A DNA stretch of 64,000 nucleotides from Penium margaritaceum (lineage: Eukaryota; Streptophyta; Zygnematophyceae; Desmidiales; Peniaceae), in assembly GCA_023375785.1 (NCBI GenBank), contig SZWC01008658.1:22981-86980 (forward strand), read 5' to 3'. The position numbers were made by a program, and so were the translations under genes. Position 1 is the first letter of the stretch; the number at the start of each line of letters is the position of its first letter. A model generated the notes under the pieces. It was given only the letters and a program-made list of their open reading frames with translations. It had not been told where the DNA came from and ran no database searches. This document shows positions 10,256 through 22,861 of the stretch, piece by piece.

Positions 10256-12304
10256 CGCAACCTTTGTTGATGTCGATGGGGCTGATCAAGCCAATCAGGG
10301 TGATGAGTCGTCTACTACTACTTTTTCTTCCACCATTGGCTCGAGATGTATGATCCATGCACGAGCTCCTTGGCGAATGCAATGTTTGGCCACGTTGAGT
10401 AGTATCAGCTGCATAGGTTGTCGCTTTTGGCTACCACGAATTCCTCTCTTGCTTCTGTTGTTGCCTTCCATCCCACGTATGAGAGTTGTTGCTTGGTACC
10501 GTTAACTTCCACAGAGACATCACCGCTATTCCTATCATCCTGAGGATTGTGTTGGTATATGAAATATTGTTCGAGAACGATTTTGTCGTCACTCGTTGGA
10601 CGGAACCTCCAGACCGTTACATCTCATAGATTGCCCACTTGGAGTCGTAGTGGTTCTCATGGTCTCCGTATTTGCAAACTCGCGTCAACTGTTTTTCCTC
10701 CAAACACCCCTGGTTCAGTCTACAAGCCCAGCTTGCAAACCATGTCATTGCTTACAGAGCTCCTCCATCTAATAGTTCAGTACTCTTGTGCGACTTTTAC
10801 ATCATTGAGGTTGGGCTCTCAGCAATATCGCCGGTTTGTCGTCCCCGTACCCCTCGTCAGACTTTGTGATCTTGGAAACCCTCTACGGCATTGTAGGCCA
10901 TTTAGATGGGCGATCGTTTGATATAGATTGCTCCTCACGAACAAGAGTCGCACCTTTCAAACCTGCCCTTTGCCATTTCTTGACTTGTTTTGTTTCGACT
11001 TTCCCCCTTTTTTGGCCTCCTCCTTGCTTCGATAGTTACAAGCGATGTCCCCAAAGTTTTTCGCAATTGTTGCAGGTGGGCATATCTCTCCGGTCGACGG
11101 CTTCCAACTTGCATTTGAGTCAAGGAGTCCCCCGATTGGCTTTTTCTGTTTCCAGGATAACTGTGGCTGGGAGGTCGCCAGCCATAGGCTTCCTAGATCC
11201 GAGTGTTATTGTTGGCACTCTCGATCCTTTCTATGGCTGTAATCATCCGTGGTAAGTCGTTTTGGATGCCAAAAATGGCAAACACTCGTCGTATGTCTCA
11301 CTTGTAATGGAAAGAGAGCTTGTCGGGGGCAATGTCTACACCACTGATGATCCCGTGGAATCTCAGCGTCTACTCTACCACACTGGGCTACTAACGGAGA
11401 CGTTGTAGATTGTACTGAGTGTCTGAATTCTTGTTCAGTCGTCTAAATTATGCGAGTATTGCGCACAAGAACTCGTTCCAGTCGGTTGGTGGCATCAGCA
11501 CATCTTGCCGTTTCAGGTTGATCTGCTCCAATGGTAGAACGCCTAAAGTCGGCAACATGAGACGGGCGTTGTGAGCCATCAATGAGGCCCCGCCAGTCTC
11601 CTACTACCATTGGATGGACATTAGATCAGACCACCAACTTAGCGACGTGCCACGTAAAAGCGCGGCTGCGAGGCCAGATTTCTTCTGATCGTCATTCACC
11701 CCAGTTGCGGTGAAGTACACCTCCAAACACGTCATTCACATCCAAACCATCGGTCCCTTTGAATTTGTAGGATCAAATGGTTTGGGATTGGCCAGGAAAA
11801 TCTTGGGTTCACTCGAGAGTTGGGTATTTCTCTCAATGAGTACCGCACTTGCCTTCCGAAGAGCCTCCATTGACATTGGGCTATTGGATAAGATGGCTAT
11901 TGATTCCCCGTTGATCCGCGCCTGCCGTCTGGTGCCACCTGTCATTCTTGCTATTGTCATCGAGGCTGTCAACAGGGACGGTTGGTTTACCGCCGTTGGA
12001 TTAGCCACTGGATTGGTTGTCGGAGTTGTAGGGGTTTATCGAGCTCCCGCATAGCCCACCACACCAGCATTCGATGCTGCTTCAAGGTTTGCATGCGTAG
12101 GCACGTTCTGCTCCTCCACTGCCGAAGTCGTCGCCAAAGACCCGCTGTTGGTCATTGGATGTGCTCGCTTGTTTCACATTGTAGTCACAAATTCTGCAAA
12201 GTCTTGATGCACGAGATGCGCTGACGGCTTGTGCAAGGTAGTCCTTCGGATGGGTAAAGTTTTCGGATGCCTCTACAGTGTCGTTGCGCTCTTCTACCAA
12301 GTGT

Positions 12305-12852
12305 TATTCCAAACGGAGCGTAGATGGTGAACGAGTAGAAGCCGTGAGGTAGAACACGTTTGAGAATTTGAGTCATTTTAGTAGTTTATGATTAGCGTTA
12401 AGTGTACTTCAATGACAAGTGCTGAAATGATTGAACTTATGTACAAGTGTTGAGTTAAGAATGAGGTTTTGTCAGGGTCGTTGGGTTGATTTTCGAGCAA
12501 CGCGTATGGATTCGTGTAGTGAGTGGTCGGATTTGAGAAGCTTTGCTAAGAATTCAGGGGGCTTTGTGGATCGATGGTGAAGATGTGAGATGCATCTTTA
12601 CAAATCTGGACATGTCTCGATGTCTCAAGAAGTCGAACGAAAGGTCGTGACACTTCTATAAATGATTCTCAAAAGTGGTTGAAGTTGTAAGAAAGCCCAA
12701 GAAGGTTTGCCAGAGGGCGAGGGAAGTTGGCCGGATTGTCCTTGTCTGGCAGAGTGAAAATCAAGGTCTCAATGTGCGGTGGACTATTTGTGCAATGACA
12801 TAAGTTCACACTAAAAACGATTAGGAACTTTTGTACATCTGGTACGTAACAC
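12305..12852 (-). repeat. 5' LTR of Gypsy fossil A
   Basis: On the minus strand it starts TGTTACGTACCAG at 12852 and ends next to a degenerate primer site at about 12300. Stretches such as AAGATGCATCTCACATCTTC and CATCTACGCTCCGTTTGG align with the LTR at 40108-40660 in the same order, which fixes the extent at about 550 bp. Confidence 0.75.
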
Positions 12853-13072
12853 ACCCCTCACAAGTGAACAAACCTTTGAAGTTTAGAAAAAAACAACAAG
12901 ACACCCCTGTCTTCTCTCACAATCAGCATTTCTATGCCATATGGGATGGAGCATCGACATACTGCATCCAAGGTGGGATGCAACATGTTGTGATCACAAC
13001 AGCCATAACCCCTATAATCAAGTGTTTGTGATTTTTTTGGAGTGGTTTATGGGGAATATGCATGGGAATCCT

Positions 13073-13663
13073 TGTTATGTCCCAAACTTGAAAGAGTCCA
13101 TGATTCCGCGTGTCGCGTCCCTGATGGAAACGACTCCCTAAACTGCACGAGTGGACATTCTTATCATTACATTCATAGCTCACCACGCAAAAAAATCAAG
13201 ATTTATATGCCATTCGGCCGAGGGCCTTTTGGCTAAACTCCTCGACCTCGGATATTCCATTCTAGATGTTTCTGACAAGTTTGACCACATTCCATAATGG
13301 ACGTCAGAGCTCTTGCAAACTATGTCGATGTTTTGATATTGTTTGGTCGACATCTCGAGGGTATCGGGTCTCTATCAATCTGCGCCTTAATGTTCTTGAA
13401 GCCCCCCTTATTCTCATTGGAGCTTCTTGAAGCAGCAACTCACGGTGCGACCTCGCATGTGTAGCTCCGCTCAAGCGCCAAGGACCCCACAAATGCCTCG
13501 TTGTCATTCTCTGCATTGTATATATGTGCTTGAATCACTCAACACTTTTCATCAAAGTACACTTACGACTTAATACAAATTTTCCACCTGTCCCAAATCC
13601 TCAAATTGTCTTTTGTCCTGCACCTCATCCCTATGAACCACTGACGTTCTGCTTAGCATAACA
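13073..13663 (+). repeat. 5' LTR of Gypsy fossil B
   Basis: Begins TGTTATGTCCC and ends just before the primer-binding site. Shared blocks with the 3' LTR in the same order include GCCATTCGGCC/GCCGTTTGGCC, ATTGTTTGGTC, TATATGTGCTTGA/TATACATGCTTGA, and the CTCATCCCTATGAACCAC end block. Length is about 590 bp. Confidence 0.8.
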
Positions 13664-13665
13664 CT

Positions 13666-13677
13666 TGGTATCAGAGC
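13666..13677 (+). other. Primer-binding site (initiator tRNA-Met), Gypsy B
   Basis: TGGTATCAGAGC is the classical plant LTR-retrotransposon primer site, complementary to the 3' end of initiator tRNA-Met. It lies immediately downstream of the 5' LTR. Confidence 0.85.
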
Positions 13678-14352
13678 AAGCGGTGCTGGAGTGGCAACCA
13701 TCATATTGACAACTTGGCGACAACCTTGCACAAGTCCTCAAGTGCATCTCCACCGTTCAGAAGCTCGAAGACCTTACGACAACAATAGTAAACGGAGTAA
13801 GCGTACCTGGCAACGAACAACAGTCACCGACAAGTAACCTGGCGATGGAGGATGAGCAGCATGCGAAAACCGATAAGCTCTAGACAAACCAGATAGCAAT
13901 AGAAACCTTTGCGACAAATGAGACAACACCGACGAACCCCACGGCCAATCCGGTGATGGAACCCTCAGGCTCAGCGAATGCCTCGCCTTCACAGTTGCTC
14001 GTTGGGACGATACATGGCACAACGAAAGGCATCGGCCAACAAGCGGGAATCAATGAAGACCTGAACCAGAAGCACTCGGGACATGAGATCCTCGATACCC
14101 ATCTGCTCCAATAACTCAGCCAGGTGATGGAGGAGGTATGGATTTCTCGTGCGCGTGAAGCACTGCTCACATAGAAAATGTTACAACTCTTGAGTGAAAC
14201 CCGGATTTGACTTGCACTTCCTGAGCTGTTTGATCTCGCAAATTGTGAGGGATCGACGGTCAGGGTGTGGCTAAAGAGTTTGCAGGTTTACTTCATCTCT
14301 ACTGGGGTCAACAATGAAAAAAATAAAATTGACCTCACGACCTTGTTTTTGA

Positions 14353-14700
14353 GTGGCACAGCTTGGTTGGTGGTCCGATCTAAAGACCATCCGACGGCAG
14401 CAGGAGACTAGGGGAGCCAGATCAACGGCTTGTGCAACCGCTCTCACATCAGCAACCACATGCGTACTACCTCTTGATCACATAAATCCGACATGGCACA
14501 ACACCCTAACGCCATTGGAAACATGGATAGACTTCGCGCATGCCACTCTCACTCACTTTGGGAAGCTTAACAAGAAGAGCGACTCACATTCGATACTCCA
14601 ACGTCTGCGAGAGCAGTCCAACATGATGGAGTTCACTCGTCGTTTCCACAAAATCATGACTGGAAATTACCTCGTCCCTAACGAACCGTGTTTCTAGTAC
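14353..14700 (+). pseudogene. Gypsy B gag core remnant
   Basis: An open stretch of about 114 residues including WHNTLTPLETWIDFAHATLT, then a spacer, then SILQRLREQ and MMEFTRRFHKIM. This is the retrotrans_gag pattern, and a diverged copy lies in fossil C at 21047-21259 (FVHTTLTYFEEV, LQRLHQKS, QQFYERI). Fossil. Confidence 0.75.
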
Positions 14701-15234
14701 AATATCCTCAAGCAAGATATTAAGGGAGCAATCACCATTTTCCACATCCAGGTTGACCTTTCGCTAATGATCACAACAGCCGATTGCATCAACAATGCCG
14801 AGTGTAATGCTCAGATGTAGGAATCCAATAGCTAGCAACCCCAAAGCCACAATTCTTTTCTTGGTGGAGGAAAGTCACTGTCAATGAAAACCTCATCTCC
14901 TATGGAGATCGATGCCGTTGATCAACACGGTCAACAGCTTTACTAGACTTGTGCGGAACTGAATTCTATTATACGCTACTACCAGAAACGGCATCAAGAA
15001 ACTAAAAACGTGTGGATGTTATAGAGAGAGAAAAAAGAAGTCAGGAAATGGCAGAGGACAAGATTAGATGGCGATACTGCTGCCCGGTCAAAAACTCTGC
15101 TTCAACTGATCTCCCTTCAACGGTTCACATCATTGTAGACAAGGGTCCCTGAGATCGCAAATCTTGACAAGGGATACAACAACAACCAGCTGGAGATACT
15201 GCTAAGAGTGCAATGGAGGGGTTGTAAGTGTCGC

Positions 15235-15310
15235 ACAATGGTACCGGTATTACTGGATGGAGGAGCTTCTCAGAGCTGTTTGAACAACAACATTGTTTGG
15301 AAGCTAGGTT
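15235..15310 (+). pseudogene. Gypsy B aspartic protease remnant
   Basis: Frame reading VPVLLDGGASQS, matching the retropepsin active-site pattern in the form used by this family (compare ILAILDGGASRSF in fossil D near 42230). Fossil. Confidence 0.7.
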
Positions 15311-16625
15311 TATAGATTTAACCTGGAGTGTTCAAGGAAAAACCCATCGATTGATACCTCTAGATCCATCAACTTAGCTAACTAATCCTCATGCATATTG
15401 AAGATCTGTGCAACGTATCAGTCTGGAGAACTCATGCGATGAGCAACCACACGATCATCATCGAGCGAGAATTCCTCTACCGGCAAATCCGCAGTTGGAC
15501 TGCAGCAATGGATTGGTCTACATCTGCATTGCTTGCAAAAAACGACACCTACCATTGCTTGAGCAACCCACAACGCAACAGCGGTTGTAGGAAATGGAAA
15601 AGGTGGAAGCTGTGTAGGAATTTACCGTAGCCACAAAACACCAACCGATTTATCCGGACATGGCCAAGAGATACCTGAAGTGTAGAGCTCAAGCATGGCT
15701 AGTCCACGTGGAAGCCAGGAAGGTGGGGTAAATCACAACTGTCGAGATGACGACGTCGGCCTTGACACTTGAGAAGTTTGCAGCGATGCTCATCAAGGAG
15801 ATTGAGAGGGTTTTTCCCCACAAAATCTCATGAGAGCTACCTTTGCAGCAAGACATTGAACATCAAATAGAATTGAAGTCGGGCAACTGACCGACGGTGA
15901 AGGAAACCTATTGGATTGGCAAATGCGAACTTAACAAACTGAATAAGCAGTCGGACAAGGTGCTCAGTTAGGGGTTCATAAGACCTTCCACATCACCATA
16001 TGTGGCACTTGTACTTTTTGTGAGGAAGAAAACCAGAAAACATGGATGTGCATGAACTGCCAAGCGTTGAAAAACATCACCATCAATAACGGCTACCACC
16101 TTCCGCAAGCAGCAAAAAGAATGGACTAGCTCTGAAGGGCCCAAATCTTCAGCAAATTTGACTTGCGCAAAAGCTATAATGAGATCTGCGTATTTGATAT
16201 GGACATCAAGAAGACAACATCCCGCACCAGATACAGGCACTTTTAGTATGCGGTCATGCCGTTTGGACTTCCCAATGCCCTCACAACATTCATCGCGGTG
16301 ATGAACAACATATTCTGCTTGCACCTTGGTGACTTTTTCGTCGTGTACCTCAATGACACCCTGATGTTCAGCCGCACCCTAGAGGAGCACAATAGACATC
16401 TCCAAACATTTAGTGAAATTTTATGAAAGGAGAAAACATTCAGAAAACTCTTGCAGTTCGACTTTCGTCGCCGTTCGGTCAACTTTGAGGACCACATCAT
16501 TGATACCATGGACACCATGGACACAAAAAAGGTGGAGGCAGTTGCTGATGGGCTAACACCCAGAAAATGTTTGAGATGTCCAAGTACGTTTAGACTTCTG
16601 CAATTCCTATGGTCAATCTGCAAAA

Positions 16626-16680
16626 NNNNNNNNNNNNNNNNNNNNNNNNNNNNNNNNNNNNNNNNNNNNNNNNNNNNNNN
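16626..16680. other. Assembly gap (55 N)
   Basis: A run of 55 unresolved bases inside Gypsy B, between RT and RNase H. A G homopolymer follows about 30 bases later (near 16712), which may explain the gap. Confidence 1.
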
Positions 16681-16965
16681 AGCCATCGGAGTCCTTCTCC
16701 TCCAAGACAACGGGGGGGGGGGGAAACAGCTGGTCATATACATGTCAAGAAAAGTACGCGGGCCGGAGTTCAACCATGAGGTTCACGAGAAAGAAGTTCT
16801 TGCAGCCATGCACGTGTTCAAAATGTGGCGGTGCTACTTGGAATGGCGACAATGCATCATTCACACCAGGCACCATACACTGAAACATCTCAATACTCAG
16901 CCAAATTTTAGCCGTTGACAAACTCAAAGGATGGAATTCCTTGAGTCAAACTTCAATTACGACAT
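16681..16965 (+). pseudogene. Gypsy B RNase H remnant
   Basis: Plus frame AIGVLLLQDNG, then VIYMSRKVRGPEFNHEVHEK, then FKMWRCYLEWRQCIIHTRHH. This is the same domain as the minus-strand copy at 9343-9092. Fossil. Confidence 0.82.
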
Positions 16966-17129
16966 CGAGAACTAGCACGGAAAAAATTATCTGAAAAATG
17001 CTCTGAGTTGGCAATGAGACTTGATGGCAAGGATCAACACGTTTCTTGTCGAACAAGGGCCGCACGTCACGAGGCTTATTGTGAAGCGATACGAGGAGTT
17101 TGATGGGTATGAACAGAACATGTTGTGGT

Positions 17130-18410
17130 TTGACAACCCCTGTTGGCGATGATGATACACTTGCCAACTTGTCGTTCCACCAAATGAGGTGTTACGAAGG
17201 ATGCTATTGGATGAATGTCATGACATCAGCCCAGGTGGACATTTCAGCGTGGAAAAGACGCTAACAATTATGGAAAAATACTATTGGTTGGAAAAGATGC
17301 AGACCAACGTGTCAGACTTCTGCAAATCGTGCGACACCTGTCACAGATAAAGAATCTTGTCACCTGAGGCCATCCGGTCTACTCTAATCCCTACCTGTTT
17401 CAAGGAAACCGTAGGTTGATATCAGCATGGACTTCCTACGAGACTACCCGTCAAGTCAAGGGTTACAACGCCATCCTCGTTGTGGTGGAAAATCTACTAA
17501 AACTATCACAATTAATCCTGACAATGACAATCATCGACACCAAAGGAACAACACGGTTGTTACTAAAGCAGGTCGTACAGGTGCACGACATGCAACGTAC
17601 TATCAGCTGTGGAGGTGAATACTTCACTAGCCGTTATTGGCACAAATTGTTGATGTGTCATGGTAGTCAAATCTAACTATCAACAGTGTTTCTTCCTCAT
17701 ACTAACTGGCACACAGAGCAGGCTAATCAGATGCTCAAACTATCAACGCACATTATGAAAGCCGCAATACATAGATTGGATAGCAAAGCTGCCGACCGCC
17801 AAACTTGCATACAACTCCACAACTTCACCCACGACTGGTAAAATTCCTTTTGAAGTGGTATACGGCAAACTTCTTTCCATAGTGGCTGTATTGCAGAGTC
17901 ATCGTAACATCCACACGATCGACATCCATTGTAGGGACTTTGTAAGAATTAAGGAGGAAACATGACAGACCCTTGCAAAGACATAAGAAGCTATGAAGAA
18001 AGTGGCCGACTGACATCGCAGCGATGGCGTGTTCAGGGCTGTCAATCACGTCCTTCTCTGCTTAGCAACGATCAAACTCTGAGGACAGGGCTTTGCAAAG
18101 CTCAAACCCTAGTGGTTTGGACTGTTTGAGATCGAGCAAATGCAAACCCCTATTGTCGCTCTACTTTGCCTACCTGACAACATGGCGATTCATCGTGTCT
18201 TCCACATGAACAAGCTCAAGCACAACCAGGACCCCAGTATGAACTTCCCCGAGAGAGATATTGTACCACCACAACCTGTACAAAAGGGTGGGGATTCGGA
18301 GTACGTGATTAAAGATATTCTTGGAAATCTACTTGTGGAAAAACGACCCAAGTATCTGGTCAAGAAGCACGACTACAACACCGCATGAAACAGTTGGGAG
18401 CCGTACGACA
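17130..18410 (+). pseudogene. Gypsy B integrase and chromodomain remnant
   Basis: H2C2 zinc region at about 17190-17350 (LLDECHDISPGGHFSVEKT, then CKSCDTC). Core pieces at 17410-17760 (DISMDFLRD-type opening). C-terminal piece at 18190-18250 (VFHMNKLKHNQD). Chromodomain at 18295-18410 (DSEYVIKDILG, KYLVKKHDYN, NSWEP). Order and motifs match fossil A. Fossil with several breaks. Confidence 0.8.
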
Positions 18411-18495
18411 GCCTCCATGACGTCGATCACCTAATCGACGGCTACTATTGCCTCCACCGGCCTACGTGTGCTAATGCGATGGGAAATTGCGGGGA

Positions 18496-19735
18496 TGTGT
18501 TATGTTATGTCCCTGGTGTACATGAGTCCCTAAACTCAATGAGTGGGAAATTTTCCCATCAGACTCATAGTCCACTACGTAACAACTTCAATTTTTTCAT
18601 GCCGTTTGGCCAAGGAAATTTTGGCCAACCTTGACTACATTCCAGAGTGATCAACAGGAGTGCCATAAACTGTGCCACAAACTATGCTTTGAGTATTGTT
18701 TGGTCAACTTCTTTTCGATGCTAGATCTCTTTAGAATCATGCCATAAAATTCTCGAAGTTCCCCGAATTCTCAACAGAGCTTCACAAAGCAACAATTCAT
18801 AGCGCGGCCTTGCATGGATCGCCCGGCTCAAGCTTTGAGGATCCCACATATCCCTCATTCTCATTATCGGCATTTTATATACATGCTTGACTCATTCGAC
18901 ACTTGTCACCAAATTACACTTAAAACTGAATCGGGGAAATGCTGCGCCGCCTTACTTGACCCGGAGCGCTCAGGATCTCGGTCAGTCTCCTCGCGTTCAT
19001 CACCAGGTGTCTGACCTTCCAAAATTGTATTTAAAACGGTCACACGTTGAGTTCATTTCACAGGATACTTGCGACTCGAGGTATTTTTGTTTTGCGTCGT
19101 TGAGTAACAATTTAGAGTTTCCCGCCTACTTACTGACAAAACTGTTGGCCGCGTTCGTACTAATCTACCGCGTGCGAAACCTGAATTTTTCCATCTAGTT
19201 ATGAAATTGCGATAAAAATGGGCATGCGGGAGAGGATTTTATGATTGAATGAATAAAGTTCTAGAGCGCAAGGGTTTGCAATACATTCGACCACTGGGAC
19301 CACTGTCCTTCAATATATTCTACATCGATAATCATGACTCCTATGGACAAGATCCTCCATGTCAAAGGCAGGAACTGTTGTTCGACAAATTCTGTACCCT
19401 ATCACCGTCGCACAAAAACATCGATAGACAGGTGGCGTCGCGTATAGGATCCTAGCGAATCTCTCCCACTTGTATGATTCCGATTGTGGTCAACCTGTAT
19501 GACAAGAACGCGAGTCCGTACTGGTGGTTCAAGAAATTCATGCCAAACTCAACGTAATTGAGGAAAAATTTGACCATTGCAGGATCGCACGACTAAAACC
19601 ATGTCGGCTTAGGCGTCACGCAAAACCGCCCAAATTGAATACAAGACATCCATTTCACATAAATCTTCGAATCATCTTTTGTCCCATACCTCATCCCTAT
19701 GAACCACCTTCGTTCTGCTCAGAGGAACACAACAA
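18496..19735 (+). repeat. 3' LTR of Gypsy fossil B, split by an insert
   Basis: Starts near TGTTATGTTATGTCCC at 18496 after a purine tract. It matches the 5' LTR up to about 18931 and resumes at 19636, ending in the CTCATCCCTATGAACCAC block at about 19690-19710. The middle is foreign (see the insert at 18932-19635). Confidence 0.75.
18932..19635. mobile_element. 704-bp insert of unknown type in Gypsy B 3' LTR
   Basis: The LTR match breaks at 18931 and resumes at 19636. The five bases TGAAT occur on both sides (18927-18931 and 19636-19640), as expected of a target-site duplication. The insert starts CGGGGAAATG and ends CCGCCCAAAT, has no obvious terminal inverted repeat and no recognised coding domain. 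It may be a non-autonomous transposon or a remnant of another element. Identity not established. Confidence 0.6.
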
Positions 19736-19744
19736 GTGCGTGTT

Positions 19745-21960
19745 TGTAGCCTGAAATTTTTGGCCGCCCACGCATCAACCTCACAATTTCTATGCCGATT
19801 GGCTGAGGACATTTTGGCCACATGCCCTGACCTCCAATGTTCCATTTCATAAGGTTCAGAAAACTTCAACCACTTTCCAGAATGGTCGAAATTAGTGTGG
19901 TGAACCGTGTCAGTATTTTGATACAATTTGATCAACTTCTCGATGACACTAGAATTTTGAAAAACCGTGCCTCAATGTTCTCAAATCCCCCTCACTTCCT
20001 GGCAAGGTATCCCAAAGTGGCTACTCATGATGCGACCTTGCATGCATCATTCGGCTCGAGCGCTGGGGACACAGTGCATGCCTCATTGTAATTTTGATCA
20101 TTGTAAGCATATGCTCAAACTATTTGGCACATTTCATCAAATTCCACTCGCTGCATAGTACAGTTTATCCATGTCTCCCAATTTCTCTAATCATTTAGTG
20201 CTCCTCACCTCATCACCATGAACGCCCTACATTTTTCTCGGTGTAATACTTTGTATCAGAGCACAACGACTCTAGAGGAGTATCTCGCACATTAACTACC
20301 AGCCGACAACCTCGTAAAATTCTTCAGCGCATCTCCACAATTCAGAAGATTGTAGACCTTGTGACGACAACGGTGAACGGAGCGAGCGCACCGGACAAAA
20401 AGTAGCAATCATCGGCGAAGACTCCGGCCATGGAGGAAATACACGTGAATGATGACGCTCTTCAAATGAACCAGGAAGCAACAGTAGAATTCTCAAAAAA
20501 CGACATGGCACCAAAAAACCCGATAGCAAACCCACTGATGGACCCCTCAAGCTCGGTGAAACTTTCACCTCCGTTGCTGCCCCTGGGATGACACCTATCG
20601 CGATGGGAGGTACCGGTCGGAAATCTTGCATCAACAAAGATTGGTACCAAAAGTTGACGAGACTCGATAGCCTTAACACCTATTTGCTCCAGCAACTTAG
20701 TGCGATGAAAGGAGAGCTTTGAAATTCCAATGCCCATGAATTTGTCCTCAACAATAGTAATATTCAACTCTCGAGTGAACCCCTGGCTTGACTGGCACTC
20801 TCTAAGTCGAAAGGACTGACGGTCGTGATGAGGTGTACTTTAGCCTTGCTAGGATCTACAATGAAAAGAAGAGGATTGACCTCACGGCCTCGCTTTTGTG
20901 TGGTACGGCATGGAGTTGGTAGTCCGAACTTAACACCATCCAAGGACAGAAACAGATCAGCGTAGCTAGACAAATGGCTCATGCTACCACTCTCACATCA
21001 TCAACCAAAGGAGTTCAACCTCTTGAGAAGATGAATCCAACGTGGCATGACTACCTCACTCCACCGGCATTCTCCCTCCCTATGGGCTGATTTCGTGCAC
21101 ACCACCCTCACCTACTTTGAAGAAGTGACTGAGAAGTCTGATGCACAGTACAGGCTTCAACGCCTCCATCAGAAATCTAGGGTGGCAGAGAAAACACAGC
21201 AATTTTATGAAAGAATCACCAGTAATGACCTCATCCCTGATGAGCTCTCTTTCTTGTGAGACAATGGCCAAAAGCAAGATTGGCGAGCAATCACCATTTC
21301 TGTTATCCATGGCAACTCTCTGCGAATAATCGCGGTAGCCAATTGCAATCGAAGTGTCCACTACAGTGCTCGGATGCAGTAATCCAACGGCTGGCAACTC
21401 AAAAGCCACAATTCTTATGGTGCTGGAGGGAAGTCAAAGTTGGTTGAAACCTCACTTCCAATGGAGATTGATGTGTCGATTATCATAATCAATGGCTCTA
21501 GTAGACCTACGAGTAGCTAGGAAACATCTCATAAGACCCTCCATGACTGCAGCAAGAGGCCAAAAAGGGGGGAAGTAGCATAGACAAAACGAGCGGTTAG
21601 GAAACCGCAAAGGACACAAGTAGATGGCAAGACTCCCGTCCGGACTGGAAATGATCATCATCCAATCGCCCGTTTAAGCAGCTCACATTGCCCCAGAAGA
21701 GGGTTCCTCGGATTGTAAAGTTCACCGAGGAGTACGAGGACGAACAACTGGTGATAGTGCAACGAGCACAGCCAAGGGGTTGTAAAAGTCATAGAACGAT
21801 GTTGGCACTACTAGAAGGATGAGCTTATCGCACTTTTGTGAGCATGGACATGGTTCCAAAGCTCGGTTTGCAGACCGAACCAGGGGTTTTGAATGAAGTA
21901 TCATTTACAGATGACTATAGATCCGTCGACTTCGCAAACTATCTGACAATAGATCAGAGA
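19745..21960 (+). mobile_element. Gypsy chromovirus fossil C, 5' part only
   Basis: Directly after fossil B comes a second plus-strand copy: LTR (about 19745-20245, sharing the GCCGATTGGCTGAGG and CATGCATCATTCGGCTC blocks), primer-like site TTGTATCAGAGC (20251-20262), gag (about 20400-21350) and protease region (about 21790-21960). RT and everything downstream are missing. Old, with many breaks. Confidence 0.8.
21047..21262 (+). pseudogene. Gypsy C gag core remnant
   Basis: Open stretch with WADFVHTTLTYFEEV, AQYRLQRLHQK and TQQFYERITSNDLIPDELSF. It aligns with the gag core of fossil B at 14520-14695. Fossil. Confidence 0.75.
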
Positions 21961-22860
21961 TCTCTGGATAGCTTAGGTTGCTAGGATGAGAAAACAAGCA
22001 AGCAAGCAAGAGGAATGGGATGATACCATGGATTTGGACAAGGTCACTTCCATGTCCAACACACTACAAAGTAACAAGTCAATAGGTTACAAGAGAGCAT
22101 AATGTTAAGTGCCTGGAAACCAGGCTAGCCATGCAAGGCTCTCAAGGTGAGGCCTGGACGCCACCCAAGGATCAAACATAACCCTGGAGCAAACAAGCTC
22201 CAGGTGGTTTCTCACGCGCCAATATAAACTGGATGTGTGGTTCTAAGGGATCAGCAACCTGACAGTAAAAACCTAATGCATGCATGAGAAAGAAACTCAA
22301 ACCACACTGACCATGAGCGTACATGGATGCATGCACCTTTGTTAATGTGTGTCCCAAACAAATATGTAAGAGTACAGAGCATGTACGTTTTTCTCACTGC
22401 AAGCCAGCTCTCCATAAATCCAGTGTTTGTGTTGTGACCACTACTTGTGCACTTGGTTATGGAGCTACAAAATCGTGGAGCCTTGTGGACACGCAAAACA
22501 TGCTCCATACATTTTGGTCACTCGGTCAGCTTCATGCCCTTCTTGAAGATCTTCACACTCTAGAGGAAGGACGTGTGAATGATGTTGAGGTAGGCAAGTC
22601 CTTACTGCCACTAGTGGTAGCATCAGCACCTACGGCATGCTCTGATCATAAGTGCATCTACACCTGTGTCACGCTCTGCTATTTCTTGTCAAGTTCGTTG
22701 CCATGGTGGATTACCTGATGAGTGGCCACATGTTATAGTTGGAAATCACAGTTGAGATCCGTGATGTTGTGCCTGACATGGGCTAGTAGATAGGCAACCG
22801 CGAACTTCAACTTTGATGTTTTCATTGAGGTAGCGTTAGTCCTAAGGGCCTCGCGCTATC
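21961..22860. other. Unassigned stretch
   Basis: Noncoding-looking DNA after fossil C, with a short AAGC run near 22000 (CAAGCAAGCAAGCAAG). A frame at 22323-22718 has no recognisable domain and is not called. Confidence 0.5.
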
Positions 22861-22861
22861 C

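Larger units (their letters stand above)
7534..12852 (-). mobile_element. Gypsy chromovirus fossil A, 5' LTR to chromodomain
   Basis: Minus-strand Ty3/Gypsy element of the chromovirus clade. In its own 5'-3' order: a 5' LTR (12852 to about 12305), a degenerate Met-tRNA primer site (12300-12285), gag (about 12250-11000), RT (10255-9580, with a YLDN-type palm motif and a DELFNQ stretch), RNase H (9343-8864), integrase with zinc region (8851-8080), and a chromodomain (about 7780-7640). RT before integrase marks it as Gypsy. The 3' LTR is absent. Old, with many breaks (well over ten). Its LTR matches the LTR of fossil D at 40.1 kb, so both belong to one subfamily. Confidence 0.88.
13073..19740 (+). 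mobile_element. Gypsy chromovirus fossil B, both LTRs, nested insert in 3' LTR
   Basis: Plus-strand Ty3/Gypsy chromovirus with all parts in order: 5' LTR (13073 to about 13663), Met-tRNA primer site (13666-13677), gag (about 13700-14850), protease (about 15235-15310), RT (about 15880-16620), an assembly gap, RNase H (16681-16960), integrase (17130-18250), chromodomain (18290-18410), purine tract (about 18481-18495) and 3' LTR (18496 to about 19735). The two LTRs are strongly diverged, so it is old. The 3' LTR is lengthened by a separate 704-bp insert. The coding part carries many breaks (well over ten). Confidence 0.88.
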
